From Paenibacillus_I sp035510375 (GTDB lineage Bacteria > Bacillota > Bacilli > Paenibacillales > Paenibacillaceae): 64,000 nt of DNA. Position 1 is the first letter of the stretch, and every line of letters starts with the position of its first letter. The DNA lies in NCBI RefSeq assembly GCF_035510375.1, contig NZ_DATKHG010000003.1. One strand, written 5' to 3'. Shown in pieces: positions 41,905 to 50,602 of this stretch. Both the position numbers and the translations under genes were made by a program. Under the pieces are notes generated by a model, which saw nothing but the letters and a program-made list of their open reading frames with translations, did not search any database and was not told the origin of the DNA.

Positions 41905-42937
41905 TCACGGCTGCTGCCGTGCAAGCTTTGCGCCCTCCAGCAGCTGGCGGCGCATCCATTCGTTGCCGACGAGCGGATCGCCGTCGGCGGTCAATTGCTC
42001 ATAGAGCCGCCGACGGAGCTCCGTCACGACGGCGTCATGCGCCCATCGGCCGATCCGGTTGTCCAGTTCCGCCGGGTCGGCATGCAGATCGTACATCTCG
42101 TCGATATCCGTCGGATTCCAGATGTATTTCCACCGCTCCGTGCGGATCATCCGCTGGTTATACAGGCCGAACTGCTGGCCGTTATAGGTCGATACGACCG
42201 CATCCCGCCAGTCACCGCCTGCCGACCCGTCGCCGCCCTTCAGCAGCGGCACAAGCGACCTGCCCTGCAGGTTGCCCGGGTCGGCGTCCGGCAGATTCAG
42301 CAGCTCCAGCAACGTAGGCGCCAGATCGAGAAAATTGTACACGAACCGGTCGCACACGCGTCCGGTCTCCGATCCCTGGCGCCAATCCGGCAGCCGGATG
42401 ACGAGCGGCACCCGCACGACGTCGTCGTACAGGATGTAATGCTTGTCCATCATCCGGTGGGAGCCGCACATGTCGCCATGATCGGCGGTAAAAATAACGA
42501 CCGTATCCTCCGCGGCCCCGCACGTCTCCAGTGCGGCCAAGACGCGCCCGATCGCCTCGTCCAGCTGGCTGATCACGCCGTAGTAGCGGGCGACGATCGG
42601 CGCCCAGTCGTCCCAGCCGAAACGCTCGATGCCCCAGCTGTACAGCTGCTGACGCTGGATGTAGGGCTTGCCGGCGAACGTCTCCCGGAACCCGTCCCAC
42701 TCCGGCACGGCCGCCGGATCGTACATCGTGGCGAACCGGCCGGACGGCCGGCAGGGCAGATGCGGTTCGGCGAAATGCAGCGCCATATGCCACGGCATGC
42801 TAGAACGCGATGCCCTGCGAAGCCAGTTCATCCAGATGCGGGGTCCGGACGGGATATTTGCCGCTGTAGCCGACGCAATCGCAACGGAGCTGATCGGCTG
42901 TGATGAGCAATACGTTGAGCCGCCTGAGCTGTTCCAT
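41905..42937 (-). pseudogene. Sulfatase with internal deletion and frameshift
   Basis: ATG 42937 opens a normal sulfatase N-terminus: LNVLLITADQLRCDCVGYSG with the metal Asp, and TPHLDELASQGIAF. It then meets TAG at 42800-42802. From 42798, one base out of frame, the sequence continues as the late part of the same family (MPWHMALHFAEPHLP, IFTADHGDMCGSHRMMDKHY, ENPTDI-like WNPTDIDEMYDLHADP). The middle, which should hold the CxPSR formylglycine site and the GKxH segment, is missing. The gene is therefore inactive. It was the last gene after the AraC regulator, two bases beyond its stop. Confidence 0.85.
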
Positions 42938-42938
42938 C

Positions 42939-43835
42939 CTACTGCGCCGCCCTGTCGCGTCCCGACCGGTATTCGCGCGGCGAACAACCGGCGTGCCGGC
43001 AGAACAGCCGGCTGAAGAACGACGGATCGTCGTAGCCGACCATCGTCGCGACCGCGATCACTTTCTCGTCGGACTCGATCAGCAGCCGCTTGGCCCGCTC
43101 GATCCGGATTTCATGCACGACGTCGAAGACGCTTTTGTCGTACTCCTCCCGGATCAGACGGTTCAGTTGCCGGGTGCTTACATGAAACAGGCCGGCCAGC
43201 GAATCCAGCGTAATTTTCTTGTCGTAGTTGCGCTCCAGGTAACCGTAAATCCGCTTGGCCGTCATGACGCGGTCCAGTTGCCGCGGCGATGCGCAGCTCC
43301 GCTGGCTCTGCATCAAGGCGTAATAACGCGAGAGCAGCACGAGCAGCTCGATCGTCTGCAGCCGGATCAGCGTCGCATGGCCGAGACCCCGAACGCCGAG
43401 CTCGCGGATCATGCTCTCGAACAGCGCCAGGACCGTCGCCGCATCCTGGCCGTGCAGATTCAGGTGATGGTTGAAGCGGACGTCGTGCCCGAGAAACGGG
43501 TGAACGTAGAAATAGTCCATGGACTCCGTAATTTCCAGCTCGCTCAGCAGCGCGTCGGGAATAAACGAAGGCATGAACAGGCAATTGATGATCTCCATCC
43601 GGCCGCCCGGCTCGACCGAATAGGCGTGCGTCTCGCCGGGGTTGATGATAAAGACGGCGCCTGCATGAATTTCGTATTCGGTCCCCTGAAAAATATGAAC
43701 GCCCTTCCCCCGCACGACATAGACGAGCTCGACGAATTCATGGCCATGCTCTGCAATGGTGCCCTGCTCCGTGCGAATGATCCGGAACGGAAACTCTTCT
43801 TTCATGTAATGCCGGCTGTTCAATATTTCCTTCAT
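42939..43835 (-). CDS. AraC-family regulator with cupin sensor domain
   Basis: The 298-residue protein has an N-terminal cupin (HGHEFVELVYVVRGKGVHIF, residues about 25-100) that binds a sugar in relatives, and a C-terminal double helix-turn-helix (ITLDSLAGLFHVSTRQLNRL and VIAVATMVGYDDPSFFSRLF). ATG 43835 follows GGGGGTGAGGCG. It lies between two sulfatase-type genes in the glycan locus. It is a candidate, with YesN, for the protein that binds the two repeat-containing promoters at 50.5 and 53.4 kb. Confidence 0.88.
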   Translation of the reverse strand: MKEILNSRHYMKEEFPFRIIRTEQGTIAEHGHEFVELVYVVRGKGVHIFQGTEYEIHAGAVFIINPGETHAYSVEPGGRMEIINCLFMPSFIPDALLSELEITESMDYFYVHPFLGHDVRFNHHLNLHGQDAATVLALFESMIRELGVRGLGHATLIRLQTIELLVLLSRYYALMQSQRSCASPRQLDRVMTAKRIYGYLERNYDKKITLDSLAGLFHVSTRQLNRLIREEYDKSVFDVVHEIRIERAKRLLIESDEKVIAVATMVGYDDPSFFSRLFCRHAGCSPREYRSGRDRAAQ

Positions 43836-43938
43836 CCGCCTCACCCCCGGTTGGACTCCGCCGTATTCGGCCGCTGCTGCCGTTACCCGGCACTTTAAAA
43901 ATCGGTCGCATGTTACAATATCGATAGGCAACCCTTGA

Positions 43939-45357
43939 TCAATGCCGCCGATGCGCGGCCAGATCGAATCGTTCGCGCCGCGGATCGCGGCGCCAATCCT
44001 CCCAGGTCATGCCCGCGCCGCCGAGAATTTGCTCGATTCTTCGCCGGAACGGCAGTCCCGCTTCCCGCAGCTGCCGCTTCATCGGATCCTCGCGCCCGGC
44101 CAGCTTGCCCGCCACCCAGGTTTCCAGCTGCCGCTCGAACAGGCCGGCGAGCTCCGCCATGCTATCGGCGAGATTGACCGTTTCCTCCGGATCGGCTGCC
44201 AGATCATACAGCTCCCGCAGCGGACGGCTGAACGGGCCGGAATCGTACGTGCGGATGAACTTGTAGCGGTCCGTCCGGACGCCTCTTGCCGCCTGCCACG
44301 CGCATTCGCTCAGGTACACCTGATCGTGGGTCCGGTCGCTCTCTCCCAATATGGCGCCCCAGAGGCTGCGGCCGTCCATACCGGCCGGGTCCGACAGCCC
44401 CGCGGAATCAATGCCGTCCGGCTGCTCCATGCGCACCGCTTCCAGAATCGTCGGCATGATATCGATCTGCTGCACAAGCCCGGACACCCGCCTGTCTGCC
44501 GGCATCCGCCCCGGCCATCTCATGATCAGAGGCACATGAACCGTCGGCTCATACAAGCCGCAGTGATCCCAATAAATATCGTGTTCGGTCAGACTTTCGC
44601 CGTGGTCGCCGAACAGCACCAGCAGCGTGTCGTCATGTATACCCAGCTTCTCCAAATGGGCGTCCAATTCCTTCAGCCGGTCGTCGAGATAACGAATTTC
44701 CGCGTCGTAGAGCGCGCCGTAGTAGTCGCTGTCCGTCACCGGTCCGACAAGATCGTAATGATGGCGTTTAAAAAAAGGATATGCGGGATGGTTGTACGCC
44801 CGTTCCATGCTGCCGTTGGCGGGATCGTACGGATCCCGGGCGGAATCGTAAAAATCCGGAATGTACGAATCCGGCGGCAGATACGGCGTATGGGCGTCCC
44901 AATAATGAAGAAACAGAAAGAACGATTCGTCCTTATGCTGCTCGATCCACGGCTTCGCCAGCTCGTTGACCGTCCGCCCGTCGATCCAGCGGTTGCCGCC
45001 TGCACTGTTCATATAATACCTGTAGCCTCTGGCGAACCATTCCTTCAGCTGGTACAGATTGTCCACCGCGGAAGTGGTGAAGCCGGCGGAGCGCAGCATT
45101 GTCGGCAGCCAGGGCGTCGTCTTCGGCAGATGCGCCAGGTCCGAGCCGTGCGACACCACGCCTGTGGTAAGTCCGATTTTCCCCGTGAAAATGCCCGTAT
45201 GCGCCACTTCTGTAGGAATATCCGCGGCATACGCCCTTTCGAACAGCACGCCTTCGGAAGCGATCCGGTCCAGATGAGGACTGGTCGGCTTCGGGTACCC
45301 GTACGCGCCGAGGCGGGAAGCGCGGAGCGTATCGAGCGAGACTAGTATGATTTTCAT
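43939..45357 (-). CDS. Sulfatase-superfamily hydrolase with Thr at the nucleophile site
   Basis: The 472-residue cytoplasmic protein has the sulfatase fold: ILVSLDTLRASRLGAYGY with metal Asp, TSPHLDRIASEGVLFERAY, HYWDAHTPYLPP, LFGDHGESLTEHDIYWDHCG and ELYDLAADPEETVNL. At the site where sulfatases have C/S-x-P-x-R it reads IPTEVAHTGIFTG, so Thr replaces Cys and the Arg is absent. It cannot be activated by formylglycine formation. Related alkaline-phosphatase-fold enzymes with Thr act on phosphate or phosphonate esters. No signal peptide. It lies downstream of the APS kinase gene. Confidence 0.8.
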   Translation of the reverse strand: MKIILVSLDTLRASRLGAYGYPKPTSPHLDRIASEGVLFERAYAADIPTEVAHTGIFTGKIGLTTGVVSHGSDLAHLPKTTPWLPTMLRSAGFTTSAVDNLYQLKEWFARGYRYYMNSAGGNRWIDGRTVNELAKPWIEQHKDESFFLFLHYWDAHTPYLPPDSYIPDFYDSARDPYDPANGSMERAYNHPAYPFFKRHHYDLVGPVTDSDYYGALYDAEIRYLDDRLKELDAHLEKLGIHDDTLLVLFGDHGESLTEHDIYWDHCGLYEPTVHVPLIMRWPGRMPADRRVSGLVQQIDIMPTILEAVRMEQPDGIDSAGLSDPAGMDGRSLWGAILGESDRTHDQVYLSECAWQAARGVRTDRYKFIRTYDSGPFSRPLRELYDLAADPEETVNLADSMAELAGLFERQLETWVAGKLAGREDPMKRQLREAGLPFRRRIEQILGGAGMTWEDWRRDPRRERFDLAAHRRH

Positions 45358-45373
45358 GATGGACCGAGTCCTC

Positions 45374-45919
45374 CTAGGGAGCTGCTTTCATAAACCGCGG
45401 CTTGCGGTCGAGCCAGTCGAGCACCGCGCCGCCGTTCTGCCGGAGCGAAGCGGATGCAGTGAAGATCGTCATGTCGGGATGAGCGGGTTCCTCAAACGGA
45501 TCGGATATGCCGGTAAAATGGTTCAGCTCGCCGCGCCGCGCCTTGGCGTACAATCCCTTGACGTCGCGGCGCTCACATTCCTCCAGCGGACAGTTCACGT
45601 AGATTTCGACATACCCCGGCACCTGCCCGCGGAGGTACTCCCGCATCTCCCGGTACGGCGTGATCGCCGACACGAGCACATCGATGCCATTCCTCGAGAG
45701 CAGCTTCGCCACGTAGGCCATCCGTTTGATGTTCTCGAACCGCTCTTCCCGGCTGAAGCCGAGTCCCTTGCAGATCGTCTCGCGCAGCTCGTCGCCGTCG
45801 AGCATCTCGACGCGCCGGCCTTGCGCGCGCAGCTGCTCCGCTACGAACCGGGCCGTCGTCGTCTTGCCCGAGCCGGATAAGCCCATGAACCATAAGACCG
45901 ATCCTGGTTTGCCGTCCAT
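45374..45919 (-). CDS. cysC: Adenylylsulfate (APS) kinase
   Basis: Phosphorylates APS to PAPS, the universal sulfate donor. The 181-residue protein is complete: P-loop WFMGLSGSGKTTTARF, MLDGDELRETICKGLGFSREE, ERFENIKRMAYVAKLL, SAITPYREMREYLR and DVKGLYAKARRGELNHFTGI, all standard. No ATP sulfurylase or PAPS reductase is nearby; instead it lies between an oxidoreductase and a sulfatase-fold gene in the glycan locus. It may feed a sulfotransfer reaction or recycle sulfate here; the context is unusual. Confidence 0.92.
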   Translation of the reverse strand: MDGKPGSVLWFMGLSGSGKTTTARFVAEQLRAQGRRVEMLDGDELRETICKGLGFSREERFENIKRMAYVAKLLSRNGIDVLVSAITPYREMREYLRGQVPGYVEIYVNCPLEECERRDVKGLYAKARRGELNHFTGISDPFEEPAHPDMTIFTASASLRQNGGAVLDWLDRKPRFMKAAP

Positions 45920-45940
45920 GATTGTATACCTCCTGGGTGA

Positions 45941-46942
45941 TCAGTGGGATGGTACGCCTACAGGAATGCCGCCGGAGATGTGCGAGCGGATGGCCGCCTC
46001 GATAACCTCCTGCGCGGCCAGCGCATCCGCGCCCGAAGCCTCGATGTCATCGGGGCCGGTGCCCGCCTTGATCTGCGAGATGAACCGGTTGATCCGGTGG
46101 GTGAACGTGTCGTTGAAGCCGTGCATGCCGCCGAACAGCGGGTTGCGGACCACAATCAGATCGTCGGAATCGTGCGGATAATACGTCATGCTCTCATAGA
46201 CGTTGTCGATGACGATCCGGCCCTCATGGCCGGCCACCTCGCAATATTCGATCGGGTGGTGCATCGACATGTCGTAGCTGCCCGTCAAATGGCCGACGGC
46301 GCCTGAAGCGAATTCCACATTGACGGATACGGTGGACCACGATGACCGGCCGGGCGCCTTCGTCATGAACGATTGGACCCTTGCAATATCGCCGGCGAAA
46401 TAACGCATCACATCGACGGAATGGGGATGCAGCGCGCGCATGTGCAGCCACTCCGTGTCCTCCTGCGGATTCCGGATCGTCAGCCGCATATTCAGGAACA
46501 GCAGCGAGCCGAGCTTCCCCTGCTCCACCAGCGCCTTCGCCCTGTAGGCGGCCGGCGTGAACCGGTGGTTCAGGTTGCAGGCAAGGCGTACGCCCCGCTC
46601 CCGCGCGGCGGCAACCATCCGGCGCGCCTCTTCGATGCTGTTGGAGATCGGCTTCTCGACAAGCACGTCCTTGCCCGCTTCGATCGCCGTGATCGCCGGC
46701 CCGAAGTGATGGCTGCCTTTCTCAACGCCCGCGGTGGCGACGACGACGACGTCGACGCTCTCCTTCTCCAGCAGCTCCCGCAGGTCGGTGTAGGCGGGGA
46801 CGCCGTGCTCGCGCCCCGCCGCCTCCGCCCGCTCCGCCATCAGATCGCAGACGGCCGCAAGCTCCGTGTCCGGATGCTCCCGGTACGCCCGGCAGTGGAC
46901 TTTGCCGATGTTGTTAACCCCGACGACCGCGATTCTGATCAT
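45941..46942 (-). CDS. Gfo/Idh/MocA family oxidoreductase
   Basis: NAD(P)-dependent sugar dehydrogenase type, 333 residues. The N-terminal RIAVVGVNNIGKVHCRAY is a Rossmann motif, EKPIS (VLVEKPISNSIEEA) carries the catalytic Lys, and HMRALHPHSVDVMRYF lies in the substrate domain. ATG 46942 overlaps the stop of the sulfatase-fold gene upstream (ATGA), a sign of coupled translation. It is closely similar in layout to the enzyme at 49238, so the pair may oxidise and then reduce a sugar, as in other glycan pathways. Confidence 0.88.
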   Translation of the reverse strand: MIRIAVVGVNNIGKVHCRAYREHPDTELAAVCDLMAERAEAAGREHGVPAYTDLRELLEKESVDVVVVATAGVEKGSHHFGPAITAIEAGKDVLVEKPISNSIEEARRMVAAARERGVRLACNLNHRFTPAAYRAKALVEQGKLGSLLFLNMRLTIRNPQEDTEWLHMRALHPHSVDVMRYFAGDIARVQSFMTKAPGRSSWSTVSVNVEFASGAVGHLTGSYDMSMHHPIEYCEVAGHEGRIVIDNVYESMTYYPHDSDDLIVVRNPLFGGMHGFNDTFTHRINRFISQIKAGTGPDDIEASGADALAAQEVIEAAIRSHISGGIPVGVPSH

Positions 46943-48336
46943 TTCGCTCCCGCTTTCTCCTTCGATTGCAGAGACCGGGCGACGAACACCGACCCGATAT
47001 GCAGCGAATCGTAAGCCTCCTGCGAGCTTGTGAACATCTTGCCGGTGCCGTGCCAATTCAGATTCGTACGGATCGGATTCGTCCGGCCCGTCTGCCCCTC
47101 GCGCCTGGCGATATGGTCCTCCATCCGTTTGGTCAGAAGGGCGACGATCTCCGGCTCCTGCCCGGCGAGGTTCACATTCTCCTCCGGATCCCGGATCAGG
47201 TTGTAGAGCTCGACCTCCGGCTTGAAGTGGAAGTCCGGCTCAAGCGCGCGGATCAGCTTCCACTCCGGCGTCCGCCAGCCGTGCTTGCGCATCCAGGTGC
47301 ATTCGGTAATATAGAACTCGCTGACGCGGTCCGTCTCCTCGCCGGCGATCATGCGGATCAGGCTGCGCCCGTCGAAGCCGGCGCCGCCGTCCACGCCGAG
47401 CAGCTCCAGCACGGTCGGCATGATATCCGAAATCAGCGAGACGTCGGACACCCTTACGCCCGCCGGCACCTTGCCCGGGAACTTCAGAATGAGCGGCACG
47501 ACAAGCGTACAGTCGTAAAGACCGTGATGGTCGAAATAACAATCGTGCTCGTACAGCGTCTCCCCGTGGTCGGACGTGATGACGATCAGCGTCTCTTCTT
47601 CGAGCCCAAGCGCATTCAGCTTGGCCATAATCGTCCGGATGCACGCGTCCATGTACGCGATCGCCCCGTCATACTGCGCGGTGACGTACTCCTGGTCGGT
47701 CACGCCTTCGGGAATCCAGGACTTCAGGAAGTCCGCGAACGGCTTGAAGTTGTACACCGGCTCCATCGAGCGGTTCTCCGGGTCCTTCTCGTTGTCCCCG
47801 TAGAACATGCGCTCAAAAGGCGCCGGAGGCAGATACGGCGAATGCGGGTCCATGTGGCGCAGGAACAGCAGAAACGGCTTGTCGTCGGCCGCCAGGCGCT
47901 CCAGTTCCGGGATCGCCACCTCGTTCAGGTTCTGCGCCTTCGGCGTCTTGCCGGTTTCATCCGGCACCCAGGACTCGTAGTCCAGATAGGTCTGGAAACC
48001 GCGGGACGACGGATTGCCGGTGAATCCGATGCAGGTCGTGTTATACTCTTCGCCTCCGAGCACCTCGGCCAACGTCCGCACATGATCGCCTATCGGACCC
48101 TGATGCCGCAGCGCGACGACGTCCGTGCCGAATACATCCATGCCGGTCAGCATCGACGCGTAAGCCGGCGTCGTAGGGATGCTGGGGCTGAAGTGCTTCT
48201 CGAACAGGACGCCCTCCGCCGCAATCTGGTCGAGATGGGGCGTCGTCAAGCGGGAATAGCCGTAACAGCTCATATGGTCGCGCCTCAGACTGTCGATGCC
48301 GAAGATGACGACGTTCGGTCTTTTTGCCGTGGTCAT
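46939..48336 (-). CDS. Sulfatase-superfamily hydrolase with Thr at the nucleophile site
   Basis: The 465-residue protein resembles the one at 43939: VVIFGIDSLRRDHMSCYGYSR, TTPHLDQIAAEGVLF, LRHMDPHSPYLPP, VITSDHGETLYEHDCYFDHHG and LYNLIRDPEENVNLAG. The nucleophile site reads SIPTTPAYASMLTG. Aligned with CTPSRASLLTG it has Thr for Cys and Tyr for Arg, so formylglycine-dependent sulfate hydrolysis is unlikely. No signal peptide is present, so the substrate is met in the cytoplasm after uptake. It lies 12 bases after the isomerase gene. Confidence 0.82.
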   Translation of the reverse strand: MTTAKRPNVVIFGIDSLRRDHMSCYGYSRLTTPHLDQIAAEGVLFEKHFSPSIPTTPAYASMLTGMDVFGTDVVALRHQGPIGDHVRTLAEVLGGEEYNTTCIGFTGNPSSRGFQTYLDYESWVPDETGKTPKAQNLNEVAIPELERLAADDKPFLLFLRHMDPHSPYLPPAPFERMFYGDNEKDPENRSMEPVYNFKPFADFLKSWIPEGVTDQEYVTAQYDGAIAYMDACIRTIMAKLNALGLEEETLIVITSDHGETLYEHDCYFDHHGLYDCTLVVPLILKFPGKVPAGVRVSDVSLISDIMPTVLELLGVDGGAGFDGRSLIRMIAGEETDRVSEFYITECTWMRKHGWRTPEWKLIRALEPDFHFKPEVELYNLIRDPEENVNLAGQEPEIVALLTKRMEDHIARREGQTGRTNPIRTNLNWHGTGKMFTSSQEAYDSLHIGSVFVARSLQSKEKAGAK

Positions 48337-48348
48337 TGGGTTGTCCTC

Positions 48349-49155
48349 CTATCGGGCATTCAGTTTTTTCAGAATGGCGTTCAGATAACCGTACGATTCC
48401 GCCGCCACGACGGACACTTGGGCGAGCGAGTGCTCCGGCGTCGCGCCGATCACTTCCACGACGACCGGACCGTCGTACCCGCCGTCCACCATTGCCCTGC
48501 AGTAGCCGAACAGATCGATCTCCCCGCGTCCGCAAGCCTGCAGCTCGATCGGCCCCGGCCCCTGCTCGCGTCCTTTGCAGTCGCGGATATGGATGTGCTT
48601 CACTCGGCTCAGCACGGCCGGCAGCGCCTCTTCCGCATTCTCGCCGGCGCGGTGGATATGGCTCGGATCCATGTCGATGCCGAAGTGTTCGGACGAGATC
48701 GCTTCCATCGCTCTGAGCGTCGTCGGCGTGTTGTAGATCGCGTTGCCGACATGCGCTTTCACGCATAGGGCGACGCCGAACGATGCGGCTTTCTCCGTCA
48801 TCCGCGCAAGCGCCTCGATCGACGCCCGGAGATCCTCCTCCACGCCGAGCTTGCCGCCGGGGCCAACGTTGACGATCGGGATTCCGATCTCCGCCGCCGC
48901 CTCGAAGGCAGGCAGCAGCCGCTCTTCCTTCAGCGAAGCGACCTCGGCCGACAGGAAGGACAGGCCGTTCTCCTGCGCGATCGACTGCAGCTCGTTCTTC
49001 TGTTCCCGCCAGCGGCTCAGGTCCAGATGCTCGCACATCCCCTGAATCGCGGCGATCTCCACGCCGTCGTACCCGCTGAGCGCGATGTGCCTCGCGGCGG
49101 CGGCGAAATCGAATTGTTTAAAAAGCACGGAATTGACGCCTAGCTTGATGGCCAT
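48349..49155 (-). CDS. Sugar phosphate isomerase/epimerase, TIM-barrel (AP endonuclease 2 fold)
   Basis: The 268-residue protein is a xylose-isomerase-like TIM barrel: GYDGVEIAAIQGMCEHLDLS, VNVGPGG, ALCVKAHVGNAIYNTP, HFGIDMDPSHIHRAGENAEE (metal-binding Asp/His) and HIHIRDCKGREQG, with GPVVVEVIGATPEHSL near the end carrying the catalytic Glu. Members isomerise or dehydrate keto-sugars and often lie next to Gfo/Idh genes, as here. It begins 82 bases after the upstream oxidoreductase; TATAAG on the minus strand in that gap may be a secondary promoter. Confidence 0.88.
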   Translation of the reverse strand: MAIKLGVNSVLFKQFDFAAAARHIALSGYDGVEIAAIQGMCEHLDLSRWREQKNELQSIAQENGLSFLSAEVASLKEERLLPAFEAAAEIGIPIVNVGPGGKLGVEEDLRASIEALARMTEKAASFGVALCVKAHVGNAIYNTPTTLRAMEAISSEHFGIDMDPSHIHRAGENAEEALPAVLSRVKHIHIRDCKGREQGPGPIELQACGRGEIDLFGYCRAMVDGGYDGPVVVEVIGATPEHSLAQVSVVAAESYGYLNAILKKLNAR

Positions 49156-49237
49156 TTGATTGTTTCCTCCCCGGTATTCGTCCCAATGTTACCGATAACT
49201 GCGTGCGAAAGTTCTTATAAGCCGAGGCCATGCGGGA

Positions 49238-50344
49238 TTAGTTCAAGATCACCGGATCCCCATGGAACGGCGGCAGCGGCTGCGGCCGGACGACTTCGCC
49301 GCCGCGCTCGTACGATTCCTGCACCGCGTGCACGTATTCCAGCACGGCCAGCGCGTCCCGCCCGCTTGCGCGCAACTGGTCGAACGACACCTTGTTGTCG
49401 ACATCCTCGAGGAAGGCGCGCAGACGGTAGTTGAACGTCCGCCCGAAATCGCCGGTGCCGTAATCGGTCACTTCCGGCTCAGGCTGCACGCTGATGGGGG
49501 CGATCCCTTTCTTCGCTTCCCAGAACGACACCTTCTCCACGCAGTTCTCGATCGTGAACGTGCCCTTCGAGCCCGCCACCTCCAGGCTCCACCAGCCGCC
49601 GAGGCCGTACACCGCATCACCCCGCTGGCTCAACAGATAACCGACGCCGCCGTTCGCGAATTTGACGTGGATGCTGTTGATCGACACCATCACGTCGCCC
49701 GCGTTGCGGCGGAAGCCGGGACGGTCGGAGAACGTCTGGATATGCGTAATGTCGCCGCAGAAATGCCGCATGACGCTGAACGGATGGGTCAGGAACGCCC
49801 GCATGTGGAAATACGGATGGCCCTTGATCTTGCCCGAGCCGGCGGGCGCATAGTTCGCTTCCCCGCCGTTGAAGCCCATCTTGGCCAGGCAGTACACGAG
49901 CTCGCCGATCCGTCCGTTGTCCATGTACTCCTTCGCCTTCGCCGCCGGCGGCGTGAAGTAATGGTTCAGGTTGCAGCCGAGGTACACCTTCCGCTTCTCG
50001 GCGAATGCGACGAGCTCGCGGCCCTCGCGGACGTCGTTGCAGAGCGGCTTTTCGACCAGCACGTGCTTGCCGCAGCCGATCGCTTCCATCGCGGGCTCGA
50101 AGTGCCAGCTGCCGTTGTCGATGCCGCCCGTCGCAATGTCCACGACCTGCAGGTCCGGCTCGTTCTCGATCATATCCTTCAGGCTGTAGTAAGCCTTCAC
50201 GCCGAACTTCTCCGACGCCGCGTCGGCGCGCTCCTTCACGATGTCGCAGACGCCGACTACGTCGGCCAGATCGTCCTCCTTGTAGCAGGCCGCGTGGTTG
50301 TTGCCGATTCCGTTCATGCCGACAATTCCGATTTTAACCGCCAT
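49238..50344 (-). CDS. Gfo/Idh/MocA family oxidoreductase
   Basis: The 368-residue protein has the N-terminal GIVGMNGIGNNHAACY, CDIVKERADAA, VLVEKPLCNDVREGREL with the EKP Lys, and HYFTPPAAKAKEYM before the substrate-binding beta domain. The insert with FNGGEANYAPAG suggests a larger or charged sugar. It is the first gene after the second repeat-containing promoter, ahead of the isomerase and sulfatase-type genes, and is probably the first oxidation step in the locus. ATG 50344 follows AAAGGAACGTGTAT. Confidence 0.88.
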   Translation of the reverse strand: MAVKIGIVGMNGIGNNHAACYKEDDLADVVGVCDIVKERADAASEKFGVKAYYSLKDMIENEPDLQVVDIATGGIDNGSWHFEPAMEAIGCGKHVLVEKPLCNDVREGRELVAFAEKRKVYLGCNLNHYFTPPAAKAKEYMDNGRIGELVYCLAKMGFNGGEANYAPAGSGKIKGHPYFHMRAFLTHPFSVMRHFCGDITHIQTFSDRPGFRRNAGDVMVSINSIHVKFANGGVGYLLSQRGDAVYGLGGWWSLEVAGSKGTFTIENCVEKVSFWEAKKGIAPISVQPEPEVTDYGTGDFGRTFNYRLRAFLEDVDNKVSFDQLRASGRDALAVLEYVHAVQESYERGGEVVRPQPLPPFHGDPVILN

Positions 50345-50453
50345 ATACACGTTCCTTTCGACAATCGTTGGTAGGATTGGATTGATGAATCTGCACGCCG
50401 TCGATCGCCGGATCGTCCAGCCTGACTCGACTGCTTGGTTGGAGCAAGGATAT

Positions 50454-50542
50454 TGGAAACGCTTCCTGATTTCATTATAAGTCCCGCCAAGAGAGGAATC
50501 ATGGCCGATCGGGACAGCAACCGAACCGATCCGGACAGAAAA
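50454..50542 (-). promoter_or_regulatory. Regulated promoter of the second glycan operon: repeat operator, -10 box, cre
   Basis: Read on the minus strand: two direct repeats of CTGTCC-S-GATCGG (50526-50538 and 50505-50517) 21 bases apart, within a 45-bp element (50498-50542). Then come 18 bases, TATAAT (50474-50479), 6 bases, and AGGAAGCGTTTCCA (50454-50467), whose plus-strand form TGGAAACGCTTCCT fits the CcpA cre consensus. There is no good -35 box, which suits an activator-dependent promoter. The copy at 53359-53446 has the same layout. Confidence 0.8.
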
Positions 50543-50602
50543 GGCGCGGGCCGCCCCGCCGGCAGATTACTTGCCTCCGAGACAGCCCGGCTATGGATTA
50601 GA

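Noticed and set aside
41905..42987. A single intact sulfatase gene starting near 42987
   Set aside because: The open frame upstream of 42798 does not look like protein; the true N-terminus lies in another frame from 42937 and is cut by TAG, so the gene is broken.
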